Below, piece after piece: positions 37,451 through 49,613 of a DNA stretch of 64,000 nucleotides (positions are counted from its first letter, which is position 1; every line of letters starts with the position of its first letter). Source of the DNA: Ailanthus altissimus (Eukaryota > Streptophyta > Magnoliopsida > Sapindales > Simaroubaceae); the NCBI GenBank assembly GCA_946807835.1, contig OX327710.1:19580501-19644500 (forward strand), read 5' to 3'. Below the pieces are notes generated by a model, which searched no databases, was not told the origin of the DNA, and saw only the letters and a list, made by a program, of their open reading frames with translations. The translations under genes and the position numbers were made by a program.

Positions 37451-38399
37451 GATAACTGTAAAGAAACCTGAGAAACTACATTAGAAACAAAAACAATAAA
37501 CGAATTCACAGTTAGGAAAACACTCGAGTTTCTAAGAAGGTAGAGGCAATCCTTAAAAAAAAAAGAAACAAGAGATTATAAAAACCCTAAACTTCATTTA
37601 TACTGATCAACACCTCAATAAAACAAATATGGGGAAACTTAAAAGACACTAGGATATTTTGGACCAGCACCTGTATAGAGTCTAATGGAAAAGAGAGATC
37701 AAACCAAGCACTACCCATTTCATAATGATTACAGCCACCCTCTCCAAACTATAAAGCTTTATGCTTCCAATTTCACCAACTGATGAGAGATGGATGATTA
37801 AGTGAATATATGGCAGATAACACCAGAAAAATCCTAAAATCAATGAAAGCACCAATAAAATAAAATGACATAGAGGATATAGATACACTAATTCTTAACT
37901 ATATACATGGTTCTTTATTTAACTCAGTAAGCATCAAACCAAGGGTTGTAGAGCCATTGGCAAAAGAAATAGACGAGTCTATACTCCCAATGCTTGAAGG
38001 ACTGAATATGGTTGCAGGGTCAATAGAAACATTAATATCCAGATAGGTGATCAATTACTTTCACAAAAAAATAGTTTATGGCCCCTCGCAAAAGATTAGG
38101 AATATAAGAAAAATGGAGGCTTTTTTTTATTTATAAAAAGCTTCTAAGATTTCAACTATGTGAGGTTATTGAAACTTCTGCTTCCCAAATGATCACCCAA
38201 GAACTTGGAGAAATGAAATATTCTAGAGAAGATCTAATTGAACTTGCCATGCCTCATCTAGATCCGCTAATGGTCAATTTAAATATTGTTGGAACTATTG
38301 TAAGGAGGTACTTGTAGACGATAACAATAGTGAAAATGTCCTATTTTGGGAAGCCTTCCTAAGACTTAAGCTGAAAATAGAAAACTTAAGAAAATGCAG

Positions 38400-38640
38400 T
38401 ACAAAGTTGATAGCTTTCGGATTAGTAAAAATTCAAGTAAATGGGGTGATAACTTTACATGTAGTCACAGTAGGAAAAAGCTCCAAGCACCTACCATCTA
38501 TAATGCATAGCTAGCCACTTTTGGATTCACTACATAGAAGCGGTACCATCTACTTTACATCAAGTTGTCTGATATATTTCGACATCAAGAAAGAAAACTA
38601 TATTTCAAAAGTGAACCATCCATAGTTAAAAAAGGCAAAC
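38400..38640 (+). pseudogene. Decayed gypsy protease-to-RT linker
   Basis: In mixed frames the plus strand reads PTIYNA, then FWIH and EAVPSTLHQV-like residues. This is the conserved segment that in Tat/Athila-type gypsy elements follows the protease (a YNALLGRPW-like motif, then PSTLHQ). It is broken by stops and frameshifts. Confidence 0.55.
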
Positions 38641-38879
38641 ATACCCTCTTTCTGAGGAAAACACATACACTAAATAGCAATTATTCGATTAGTGATCAAA
38701 AGTGGTTCCTCCTAAAAAGGAGTACATGCTACCTAACATTGAAAAAATAGAAAAAGTAAGTCTAAACCCCCTGGCCCCTAATAAAAAATTTCTCTTAGAG
38801 ACTTACCTAATCGAGTGAGAACAACAACGGTTAGTTAAGCTCTTAATTTGAAAAAAAGAATGGGAAGTGAAGAGCATAT

Positions 38880-40808
38880 GTAGACTATACCAACCTCAAT
38901 AAAGTTATACCTAAGGATTCCTTCACGTTTTTAAAGATAGATCAGACAGTAGATACCATGAAAGGGTATGAACGCCTATTGTAGTGGATACAATCAAATC
39001 AAAATGGAAAGTGAGGATAAAGAAAAAGCAAGCTTTGTTATAGAAATATGATCTATTGTTATAGATTGATGCCTTTTGACCTAAAAAATGCATAAGCAAC
39101 CTTCCAAAGACTTGTAACTAAGGTCTTCGATAAGTTAATTGGGCGAACAATGAAAGCTTGTATTGATGACACTATGGTTAAGTGCAAAAAGGCGGACCAG
39201 ATTATTGATTTGTAATAAGTATGGGTGGTAATAGGGCAGGTTAGAGTAGAGATCACAAACTCCATCCCATACACGAATGGTATGAGAATCCCCATACCCG
39301 ATATATGTAATTTAAGTTTGGGGTAGGGGGCCCCTAAATGCAGATAAGGATCCTATGGGTACCCCATACCTAAACTTATTTTCTTAATTTCTTAAATGAT
39401 ATTTTATTTGTATCGATTTAATTTTGCGAAATAATCTTTTATCCCGTACAATCATAATATACCAAAAATAATTATGAATATCACATCAAAATATAAACTA
39501 CATTGAGTCTTCAAGTCTTTAACTACTAATTTTAAAAATCAATAATATGAATTAAAATCTAAAAATTACAAAATTAATGGTTACTTTGAACTTTGGCATC
39601 TAAATCATTTATAATCCAAACATCAAGTCTCTATTAAGATTCCTTGCAAACCTATAGCACAAAGTTAAAGAAATTTTGAGTTAGATGAGTGATGACTAAG
39701 AAACTAATAATAGTTATAAAATCATTTACCTTATTTATTTATTTATTTTTCATATTTTTTTAATAAATGAGTTCACTCTAATTTGGAAACAAGTGTCTAA
39801 TATTAAATATAATTAAAAAATAACTAAATTAAAAATAAAAAAATGAAAGAGAATCAAAATTTTAAAAAGAAAAATAATGTAAGTAAATTTTATATCTTCA
39901 GATTTAGCATGTAGTCAACTTTAGTTTGTATAAATAAGTAAATTTTTTCTATACTAAGTTTTTTTTTAAAAAACACTATATTTTTAAATAAGATATTTTG
40001 GGCAGGTTTTGGGAAATCAACTTTACCTCAAAACCTAACCTGAATTTAATTCAAATTTGGTTTACTATACCTAAACTCACTATATTGCTAAAAAATATCT
40101 AAAATGCAACCCAAATTACCCTTTATTTGGGGCAGATATCTACGAGGCCCTAACCCCATGGGAAATTCTGCCACCTCTAGCAAGAAACCTTTAACGTCCT
40201 GAAGAAGTATAGAGCGCAACTAAACCTAACCAAGTGCACCTTCAAGATCTCATCTGGAACCTTTGTAGGGCACATAGTCAGTGCACGAGGAGTTGAAGCG
40301 GACCTGTCACAAGTTTAAGCATTGTAGAATTTCATAGTTCCTCGAAACCCCAAAGAAATCAAAATTTTATCTAAGAAAACTGCAATGCTAAATCGATTAA
40401 ACTTTAAAATGTCATATAAATATAGACACATTGTTCCATGCTCTAAAGGTAAGAAAGGAAACAATTGTGTTCTAGTACAAATGGAAGCTTTGTAAAAACT
40501 TAAAGGCTACCTGAAAAACACTTCAATCCTCTTAACACCAATTCCTAACGAGACTTTATACTTTTACTTGGTAGTATTTATTAAGATAGTCAGTGCAAGT
40601 TTAGTAAGGGAAGTGGAGAGACAATAGAAGCCCATATTTTATATAAACAAAACTTGTTCTAGAACTCATTCATGCAAAGAACAAACTCTGCCACTACTTT
40701 AAAGCACACTCAATTGCCGTATATACTTTATGTCCAATCAAAATGATCCTGTCTAGACCAGAAGCCATCGAACCAGTTACAAAGATGGCTATAGGCCTGA
40801 TCCATCTA
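38880..40808 (+). pseudogene. Decayed gypsy reverse transcriptase and RNase H, split by a hAT-like insert
   Basis: 38900-39215 reads IPKDSFTFLKIDQTVD, MPFDLKNA and KLIGRTMKACIDDTMVKC, the RT palm with IDD at the catalytic site. 40183-40400 continues ETFNVLKKYRAQLNLTKCTF and SGTFVGHIVSARGVEAD, the RT thumb. 40600-40808 gives FKAHSIAVYTLCPIKMILSR and EAIEPVTKMAIGLIHL, the RT connection and RNase H boundary. The insert at 39220-40179 and the solo LTR at 40809 break it, along with several stops. Confidence 0.8.
39220..40179. mobile_element. hAT-like non-autonomous DNA transposon inserted in gypsy RT
   Basis: The ends read TATGGGTGGTAATAGGGC and, in reverse complement at the right end, TAGAGGTGGCAGAATTTCCC. 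This is an imperfect inverted repeat of the GGGGTGGCAA type seen at hAT termini. The flanks GTAATAAG (39212-39219) and GCAAGAAA (40180-40187) could be an eroded 8-bp duplication. Removing it restores the RT reading from IIDL to ETFNVLKKY. It carries no transposase. Confidence 0.6.
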
Positions 40809-43598
40809 TGTAATATTCAATCCCTATTAGTAGTATTGGTGTTTAGATTTTGGTATAGAGTAATGAAGACACCGTAAGGTTACCCAATTTTTAACCCTAT
40901 TAGAAATATTTTTTTATGGTGTGCGTGAGAGATATTAGACCTAATTTGATAATTTCACATACAGTCGGAGTGTTGGACGACCCTAGAATAGTTTTGGAAT
41001 TTTTCTCTATTGGCTTGGAAAAGGAAATTCTAATTTACTACATGAATTTTTATTTAAGGGTTATGTATGGAACAAGCATTTGTTGAGAAATACAATCCAT
41101 ATATTAAATAATGGACCAATTAGAAGTAATCTCATGGATTGCCAAGTTGAAAATTCTAGTTAGTTCCTTGGACTATTTTAACTAGATAGTTACAAAGGAA
41201 CCAATTACATACTTAGTTTTCAACCAATGAAAAATTAGAAATTTAGAGTAAGTTGAAGGGCAAAATGGTTAATTGAGGGAGCACTATATATATAGTAGAA
41301 GTGTGTAAAAATTTCAAGAGATAAAAAATAAACACTTAGAGCAAAAGAGATAGCAAATTCGTGCAAGGGTGGTGCTGCTACAGTGACCTTTCAAGTTTTT
41401 GTTTTCATAATTTTTCATGTGTAATCAAGCTATAAAAAGGTCAAGTATAAGTTTCTAAACTCAATTAAAGCCTTCATTAGTGAAATTCAAGAAAAAGAGG
41501 TAATAAAAAGCATGGTTTTGTGAGATTTATAAGTAAACTTTCAAGATTACTTCAATTGATGTTCTTATATGTGTTCTTAGTTTAGATTAAGTTGAATTCT
41601 AGTGTGGAGCTTGAAGGAGTCATCAATTTAAAGAAATTGGCAAGGTAAGAATTAGGGTTTTGGGTGATTTGAATGTAGAGACTTCAATTGGTTGTAATTA
41701 GGACATTAGAATGAAATTGACTTGATTTTGATGTAATTGGAACAAGAAATTGAAAAAAGAAATGTGTTGGAACCTATGGTGAAATTCTGCCACTTTATGG
41801 AAGTTAGAGATCGAGTTGTGTTTTGGTTGAATTATGGTGTATAAATGGTGCCTTATGTAAATTGAATGTAGTTGGTTGTTAAAAAAATTAAGAAAATGAA
41901 GAAAATAGGACATAATTGTCCATTTTGGATAAGTGAAGAGCAATTATGTCCAACCAAGTTATAAGACGTTTAATAACTTTCAAGGCGCCGGATGATGAGT
42001 TAGATTAGATAAAATGACTTCGTAAATGAAAATCAAATAGTAGTATCCATCCGGGTTTTGTATGCCGATTAGGGCGTTTAGTAGTTAAATAAGATTCTAG
42101 TGTTTAAATTAGTTCTAAATGTCATTTATGGCGCATAGGTAAAGAAAATTGAGAGCGGTAACAAGAGTAGAAAATCAGAGCGAAATTAAGCACAGAGCGG
42201 TTGTAAGTAAAAATCTACCATATTTCTTTTATCTTTTGTTTATTATGTTTCCGCATAATGAAAATGTATGTTTTATGAGCTTTCAATGAATAAACATGAT
42301 TTATGATCTTGATATATATTTATAGATATATTTTTACATGTTTGGTTTAAGAAACAGTTTTAAAATTACTGCATTCATTTTAAAGGCCATTGGTACCCTC
42401 AGATTATAATGGTGGTGATTGTATTAGACCTAACCTGTATATCCCATACACATGGGCAGGTTATGGGGGGTGTGTCACTAACTCCGGAAAGTTGGGATGT
42501 CGAGTTATGTGAGTCACTCTATGAGTACGGGGTATTGTCTCACTATATGTATACGATGTAGGATTCCGCTGCATAGCCAGTTAGATGTCTTAAGATGCCA
42601 CTGTGGGTGCTGCTAGTTAAGGTGCCCCATGACCTACTCACGTGTGCGGTGCTAGTTGAGTCGCTGCGTGAGTACAGAGCTTTAGGGTTACCATTGGTAT
42701 AGTTTAGAAAGAAAATGGCCGAGCGAGGACTTTACTAGTTTTCGATCTACCAATAGCATTTTATGCATTTATATGTACATGGCAGTTATTTATATTATAT
42801 AAAATTTGGATATTATTTTCTAAAGATGTAGATAAAACTCGTTCGGCAAGATTTTATCAGCATATGATGTTAAAAACCGTTTTACAGCTTTACATCAGTT
42901 TTAGAAACATGATTTATGCATGTCTTTTAGAATTTACTATCTATGCATGATGTTATTTTATTTGAAATCTTAAATGCACTCACTGAGCTCCTTTAGCTAC
43001 TTGTTTTGTGTTTTATGTTTTCTAAACCCCCTTCCCAGGTGCAGGTCTCGGTACACAAGCTACTGATTCTCCTATTGTTAATTAGTGGGCCAAATCTAGA
43101 GATCATTTTGTATATGTAAATATGCTTGTAGAATTCTTTTTCTTTCCGCATTGTAGTTCTAGATTTGTGTATTATACATATGTTTTGGATAACTAAGAAG
43201 ATATTTCGATATTTTGATGATCGTTTCACTTTTTTATTAGTATTCCAGTTTTATGATCATAATGAAATTGTTAAGTTGGGTTAGATTTGGTTTGGAAAGG
43301 ATGGGAGGTCCTATTTGGTAGTGTTGAGAAGTGTTTGAATTAGAAGTGTAAATATCTTTACAGGTTTTATATTGGATTCTTCGAAAAACAAGAAAAACTC
43401 TGCTCCTTTTTAAAAAAAAAATTAAGATGTCATTTTCATGTATATGCCAAGATTTTCTTACTATTAGAAAGAAGAAAAAAAGGTGTTCACCTTTCGAAAT
43501 TTTTCAACTTACCCAATTATATTCTGAGGAACTTTCGTCGGGGTGCTTGGCAGGGCTGCTGAGATCTACTATAGAGGGTCTCAGGCCAGGTCCTATCA
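40809..43598 (+). mobile_element. Solo LTR of a Ty3/gypsy (Del/Tekay-like) element, perfect ATCTA target duplication
   Basis: The block starts TGTAATATTCAATCCC and ends GGCCAGGTCCTATCA, with ATCTA at 40804-40808 and again at 43599-43603. It is 2790 bp long with no coding sequence. A TATA box, CACTATATATATAG, lies near 41281. Near the 3' end, ATGCACTCACTGAGC followed by a C-rich stretch and CAGGTGCAG resembles the equivalent part of the intact LTR at 50948. It interrupts the host gypsy RNase H. A solo LTR from LTR-LTR recombination is the simplest reading. Confidence 0.85.
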
Positions 43599-43900
43599 AT
43601 CTAAACATAAGGTTCTTAACATGGATAGTTATAAATGATGAGCTCTAGTTGGTTTTCTATTTAAATGCGAACATGAAGCACTAGATTACTTCTTACTTCC
43701 AAATTCATAACAAGTAGTAAAAACTTTTGATATGTATGTTGAAGGGATATCAAACAATAAAGGAGTAAGACTCGAAGTACATTTTATAGTCGAAAAGGAC
43801 TGGTACTTGAACATGTTATAAAAATCTGAGTATGAGGCCTTAGTTAAGGGACTAAAATAGCTTTGCTTATCTCAATCAAAAGCTTAGAAAAAAGACTAAC
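43599..43900 (+). pseudogene. Gypsy RNase H fragment right of the solo LTR
   Basis: The plus strand reads FDMYVEGISNNKGVRLEVHF and then SEYEALVKGLK. This matches the RNase H pattern of Tat/Athila gypsy elements (D-G-A-S-N-x-K-G, then E-x-E-Y-E-A-L). It continues the frame left of the solo LTR and is broken by a stop. Confidence 0.65.
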
Positions 43901-44052
43901 TCAACATTCGTTACTTTTTAATAGAATAAATAGTACACTACAAAAGATGAACGTACGATAAAACTCTTTGACCTAGAAAATAAATCATATCGAATTTTCA
44001 AATATCACCATCAAACAAATCCCAAGAAAGAAAAATACAAAAACTGATAAAC

Positions 44053-44240
44053 GGACATAGGCAGTCGGTTGAACCACGTAAGATTGTGTTGTGCTCTTTT
44101 ATATTCTACTTTAGATTCTTGCTATTTTGCTTGATTAACAGGTTATTCTGCTGCACAAGGAGGTTAGGTTCTAAATTGAACTTGAAGTTCTTCGGCTCAA
44201 TATAACCTCAAGAAGAATAATGGCGTTTCCTCTATCAACA
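44053..44240 (+). repeat. Truncated LTR relic of the gag-only element family
   Basis: The reverse complement starts TGTTGATAGAGGAAACGCC, then TTGAGGTTATATTGAGC, AACCTCCTTGTGCAG and ACAATCTTACGTGGTTCAAC. It is collinear with the first 190 bp of the LTRs at 616, 3655 and 5973, but in opposite orientation. Confidence 0.75.
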
Positions 44241-44684
44241 TAGAGGAAGAAGAAGATTCTAAATAGCTTGTGAGTGATTTTTTTGATTCTTAAAGTTGTT
44301 TAATATATTTATTTTTAATTTTATTTTTGGTTAATGTGAGAAATATGTATATGTATATATATATATTTGTATATATATTAGAATGTATGTATATATATAT
44401 TTATATGTATGTATATGTGTGTGTGTGTATGTGTTTGTATATAAGTATATTATATTTTACTGGCCATGAAAATGATATGTGTATATATATGTATATATGT
44501 ATATTATAGTGTACAAGTCATGAAAAAGATATGTATGTATGTATACAAATCATGGAATAGATTTCTATGTATGTATATATATATATATATATATATATGT
44601 TATATTTTATTAGGTATGGAATTGACATTTACGTATGTATGTATGTGTATTATATTATATTTGTCATAGAATTGTTATGTATGA

Positions 44685-44719
<35 letters not shown>

Positions 44720-45439
44720 TTTATTTATGTTTTATTGTCAATAGATTGTATGAGTATTTATATGTGATTAATAATTAAGAAAATGTTAATGAAATTGGGG
44801 TGTGTGTGTGTGTATAATTCAAAAAATTAAGAATTAAAATTGTAAATGGTGAGTGAATACTTTATAAATACATATGTTATGTATTTAATATAGTAGCTTT
44901 ATAAATTAGTTTCTAAGTATTGTATTTATTTTATTCATAATTTATTTTAAATGAATAAATGTTGTGATTAATTAATTATGTTTTTAAGGTATGTGTTAGC
45001 ATGATTATGAATATGTTAAGTGTAACAATTATTATGATTAGTATATAAATTATGTTTATAGTTTACTATAACTCATTTTGTAATTATATTAAATGTAGAG
45101 ATTTTATAATTAGATTATTTATGACCCATGATGGTATATAGTAGTAAAAGTATGCTTAAATAATTTATGTGATTAAAGTATAAAGTATTAAGTATGAGAT
45201 AAAAAATATTTAATTGATTTTTTTTATACAATTGTTTTTAAAACATGTTCTATTTATTTATATTTATCTTATGAAAATGAAATGAATTGAAGTATATGAA
45301 TGAATGTGTAATTAGTTAAGAAAATATTATATTTGAGATAGTATTTTTTTATGTATCTATATTTCTTTTAAGTACGTTAGAATTTAAATAGTAGGAGATA
45401 TTATATAAAGAAATTCTATAAGTTTATGTGTTATATAAA
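44241..45439. other. AT-rich stretch with TA/TG microsatellites
   Basis: 44340-44770 consists largely of TATATG, TGTATA and TA runs. The open frames there are low-complexity translations of the repeat. The remainder is AT-rich with no recognisable gene. Confidence 0.6.
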
Positions 45440-46210
45440 AGATAGGATTTTGAAACCACTAAGTTGTACCCTCCACCTTCAGATAATGATATGAGATTCA
45501 GGACTTTGGGGTCCATTTGTATACACACAGAGGCTTTGGACTGTATGTATAGGCGTTTTGCTCTTTGAGAGCCAGTTTGCTTTGTGCATGCATAAGATAA
45601 GGATATCAGTTTGCTCTGTGCATACGTAGCACGAAGATATTAGTTTACTCCGTGCATGCGTAAGATGAGGATATTAATTCACTCTGCACATGTGTAAGAC
45701 GAGGATATGAGGTGAGATAGAAAATAGTACATCTAACGCTCTGCTCGAGGAGTATTCCGAATATGACGAGGTTTTCCCTGAATACTAGTTTGATGTGATT
45801 TTTGATATAAAGATAATATATGATATTTTTAAATCCCTTATGATATTTATATAGGTCCACATTTGTTTACCGCATGAATTTTTTTCTTGTTACTTACGAG
45901 ATGAAATTTTTATAAATGTGTAATTTTATCAATAAAAATGTATATATGTATTTTTTTTACTACTTATTGAGTCATTAGACTTACCCATTTTTTTTATAAA
46001 AAAATTTATTTCCAAGTATTGCAAAATTTATGAAGTCCCATTAAGCCATGTGACAATTGTGACATGTATTTATATATATAAATACATTTATGAGATATTT
46101 AGTGAGATCAAATAAAAGTATATTTTTTTAATTTTCATTGCCTTCGTCTTAATACCAAGGTGGGGTTGGAGTGAGTCGTTTTAAGATGAGTCCCAAAATT
46201 TTTAATCTCA
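45440..46210 (+). repeat. Decayed gypsy-type LTR relic with four 34-bp tandem units
   Basis: The order of short motifs follows the LTR at 50948-52487: TTTTGAAACCACTAAG and GTACCCTCC near 45452, GTTTGCTCTGTGCATGCG-type units, GTTTTCCCTGAATACTAG near 45770 and ACTTATTGAGTCATTAG near 45962. Four 34-bp units start at 45575, 45609, 45643 and 45677. The borders are not defined. Confidence 0.45.
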
Positions 46211-46959
46211 TCTATAAATTTAAAGGAAAGGGTACTGCTTAGTGGTTTGAAAAACCACTTCTATTTATGTAATTATGAATTCATAAAATATTATCTCATA
46301 CTTAATATTTTATTCTCATAAATCATTTAAACATATTCTATCAATACGAATGAATGAGTTATGGAATGATTTATAATGTCACTTACAAATATTTAAGGAG
46401 TTAAACAATAATATGAATGAGCTTTTCATAACGTAAAATAAATACTTGAATTAAATGTATCCAAGAAAATTAATTCATTATGTAAAATAAATAATTGAAC
46501 TAAAAATTAAATATTCATTATGCTTCATGAATTTTATAAAACGATGTATAATAAATAAAATCTTTTATATAAAAATGAACTATATATGTACAAATATAAT
46601 ATAAATTTCATTCACAAAAAGTGATGGCACTAATTAAAAATACATATACAAATTGATACAAATAAATTTTTTGAATACGGAAACCTCTTAAATAAGATAA
46701 AGTACACAATTATTACTAGAATAAAAGTTAATTCACGAATTAATATTTTTAAATAAAAAACTATTAAACAAAGCGGTAATATAACGACTTATACACATCG
46801 TGGAATCGATGCAGATTTTGCGGGTTAGGGTCCAAGTCATTCTATATATTTCTTACTGCTCTTAAAATGAGAAAAAAATAATTAATTAGGATAATAGTAT
46901 AGTAAAATACAAAATTAGCCCCAAATCAAGCATATTAATAATAGTATGTTGACTGCTAA
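46211..46959. other. Gene-free AT-rich stretch
   Basis: No coding frame, element border or ordered repeat was recognised. Confidence 0.5.
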
Positions 46960-49280
46960 AAATTCTCAAAAATCTGTTTTCTTGAAACATGTTTTTCATG
47001 TCCCTTAAATGACCAAAAATCAAAAATCTCATTCGTATATCCAAACTTATTGCTGACAATAATTTGAAAGTTGAATTTATGAAAAAATTTATTTTTTGTT
47101 AAGGATCTGAAGGAGAAGCATCTACTTCAAAGAGTTGATAGAGACGGACTTTACCAACTGATAACTTCATATTATAAACGCTCTTGTGATTAGTCAAATG
47201 GCTCAAACCCTTGAATTGTTTTAATCTTTTTTTGCTCAGTGTCATATTCATAAAAGTTCTTATAGTATATAGTCTTGTGAAGCTACTGAACCAATAAAGC
47301 CTTCTACAGCAATGTCAATTAGTACCGATAAGAACCTTGTAAATAATCATGTTTCTGCAGATACTTTACACAAAAGATTCGAAAATCCAAATCTTGAAGT
47401 GTTAAAGAAAATAGCAGTGGCTTGTAAAATTCTTTTCCAAAGCAATAAAAACTTTGTGTTGATTTTGTCATGCATTCCAATTAAGAAAACACTATCATTT
47501 ACATTTTGGTACTTCTATAACTAAAACTACAGAATTATTAGAGTTAATACACTCAGATGTTTGAGGTCCAATTTTTATAACCTTGGTGATGGTTTTAAGT
47601 ACTATATGTGTTTTGTAGATGAATTTACAAGTTTAGTTAGGTTACTTTTTGTAGTTAAAATCTCAAGTATCATCTACCTTTAAACACTTTCATGCTAATG
47701 TTGAGAGGTTACTAAATAGAAAAATAAAAACATTACACACTGATGGTGGAGGAGATTATATTGCCCCTACAACAAAGAAAAAACTAAAGCAGTTAGGGAT
47801 CACTCATATATTATCTTATCCATACACTCACCATTAAAATGGAAAAGTAGGAAAAAAAAACCATAAGCATGTGGTAGAGACTGATTTAACTTTTCTGGCT
47901 TAGAGTGGTTTACCTTTAAAGTTTTAGTGGAGTGCATTTTCAACAGCAGTATTTCTATTTAGATTGCCTTTGAGAGTCCTTGATTACAAATCACCATTTG
48001 AACTCATGTTTGGAAATAAGCCTAATTATACCTTCATGAAAGTTTTGGGGTGTATCAAACTCATAAACTAAATTTTCAACACAAAGAAATGTGTGTTCAT
48101 AGGATATAGGTTATAGATGCTTGGATCAAAATTGAAAAGTGTATATAGCTAGGCATGTCCTTTTAATGATTCTAAATTTCCTTTTCTATCAGTTTCTTAT
48201 TTCAATAATAGTATTGTTTCTACAGTCTCTTCAAACTCAGGTACAAATATTTCAACTTATGTTCTACAAATTATTACTCAATACTATAGCCCTGAAGTTC
48301 TATTCCCAAGTTCAGTTGATGAAGCTCTAAGTACATCATCATCTAAAGTAGATAATACTCTGAATGACTTTGATACACAAATACATATTATCAATAATAA
48401 CTCAAAACCTACCCAGAACCAAGCATCTGAACATGTCAACAAATAGAACATATCATCCCAAACACATCTTCACCCAACAACACAAGTCAAATTCATTCAC
48501 CACTTCTAAATTTGCCTACTCAAGAATCAAACAAAATCACAAATCACCAATCAGTGGTAACCAGAAACAAAGCTGGAATTTTTAAGCCAAAGACTTATGT
48601 TGCCAATATGATCAGTAATCCGAAATATACACCAACAGTAACAACAGAAGCTCTTACTATACCTTATTGGAAAACAAGTGGAAGAAGAGTTTGAGGCCTT
48701 AGTCAATAACAAAACTTGGATGTTGGTATAAAAGGCAGCATATAGCAATATAGTATGAAATAAATAGGTGTTCAGTGTCAGGAAAAATACAGATGAAAGT
48801 GTATCAAGATATAAAGCAAGAATGGTGGTTAAAGGCTACCATCAAATAGTATTGTCTACCATCATGAATAGACTATGCTGAAACCTTCAGCCTAGTTGTC
48901 AAAGCAAGCACCATAAGAGTTGGTACTTCTGTTTTGCAGACCCTCACCTCACAAACCATTAAACTGAAACAAGTCCTATTTGTTCCAAGCATAAATAAAA
49001 ACCTTATTAGCATTTCAAAATTGACAACTGACTTAAATTTGATTGTTGAGTTTAATAAAATGCTCTTTATTGTAAAGGATGTGAAGGAGAATGTTCTACT
49101 TTAAGGAATTACTAGAAGTGGACTATATCAGCTTGTCACACCCGGAAACTCTGGTTCCATATAAAGACAATTCTATTCAGCCTTTCAAGTCCAAGATGAA
49201 TGAGGTCATAGAGTTGAAATATGATAAAAGGAAGATGAAGTTGGAAGTTACATCCATGAACTTTCGATGCATTTGTTGTT
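46960..49280 (+). pseudogene. Rearranged Ty1/copia relic
   Basis: In plus-strand order the readable pieces are: gag-pre-integrase (MTKNLISISKLIADNNLKVE, about 46990-47080); integrase (LHTDGGGDYIAP near 47735, LPLRVLDYKSPFELMFGNKP near 47965); the RT entry (EEEFEALVNNKTWMLV near 48685, SRYKARMVVKGYHQ near 48806); and then again a gag-pre-integrase segment (INKNLISISKLTTDLNLIVE near 48995). The last block is out of order, so two copies have been joined or the element was rearranged. Stops are abundant and no LTRs were identified. Confidence 0.75.
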
Positions 49281-49613
49281 TTTGTTGTCCCAACTTGTTT
49301 GAAATTTAAATCTTGTTAATTTACTAAGTAAATAGCATCTGGTTCTGATTACCTCACAGCTCCCCCATTAGGCACCAGCAAGCACCTCGGTGTTTGTAGA
49401 CTCCCCTGTTTCGAGTGAGTACCAACCACCATGTACTATCATGAGGCTACTGTCATGCCAGACTTCTTCAGGTTCTAAACACCTTCAGTTTTTCTCTCAG
49501 ATTACAAACACTTAAATAACCGTATAAAGGGGTTTTCACACAAAAGTTTATAAAATTTCATGGATCTCTTGTACTTCCGTATGGATTTCTAGATAATTAC
49601 GTTACTTGTGTGC
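49281..49613. other. 3' flank of the minus-strand receptor-kinase locus
   Basis: No gene was seen. This is the likely 3' untranslated and downstream region of the kinase whose stop is at 49614-49616. Confidence 0.45.

Noticed and set aside
44327..44767. Several overlapping Tyr/Ile/Val/Met-rich open frames
   Set aside because: They are translations of TA/TG microsatellites.
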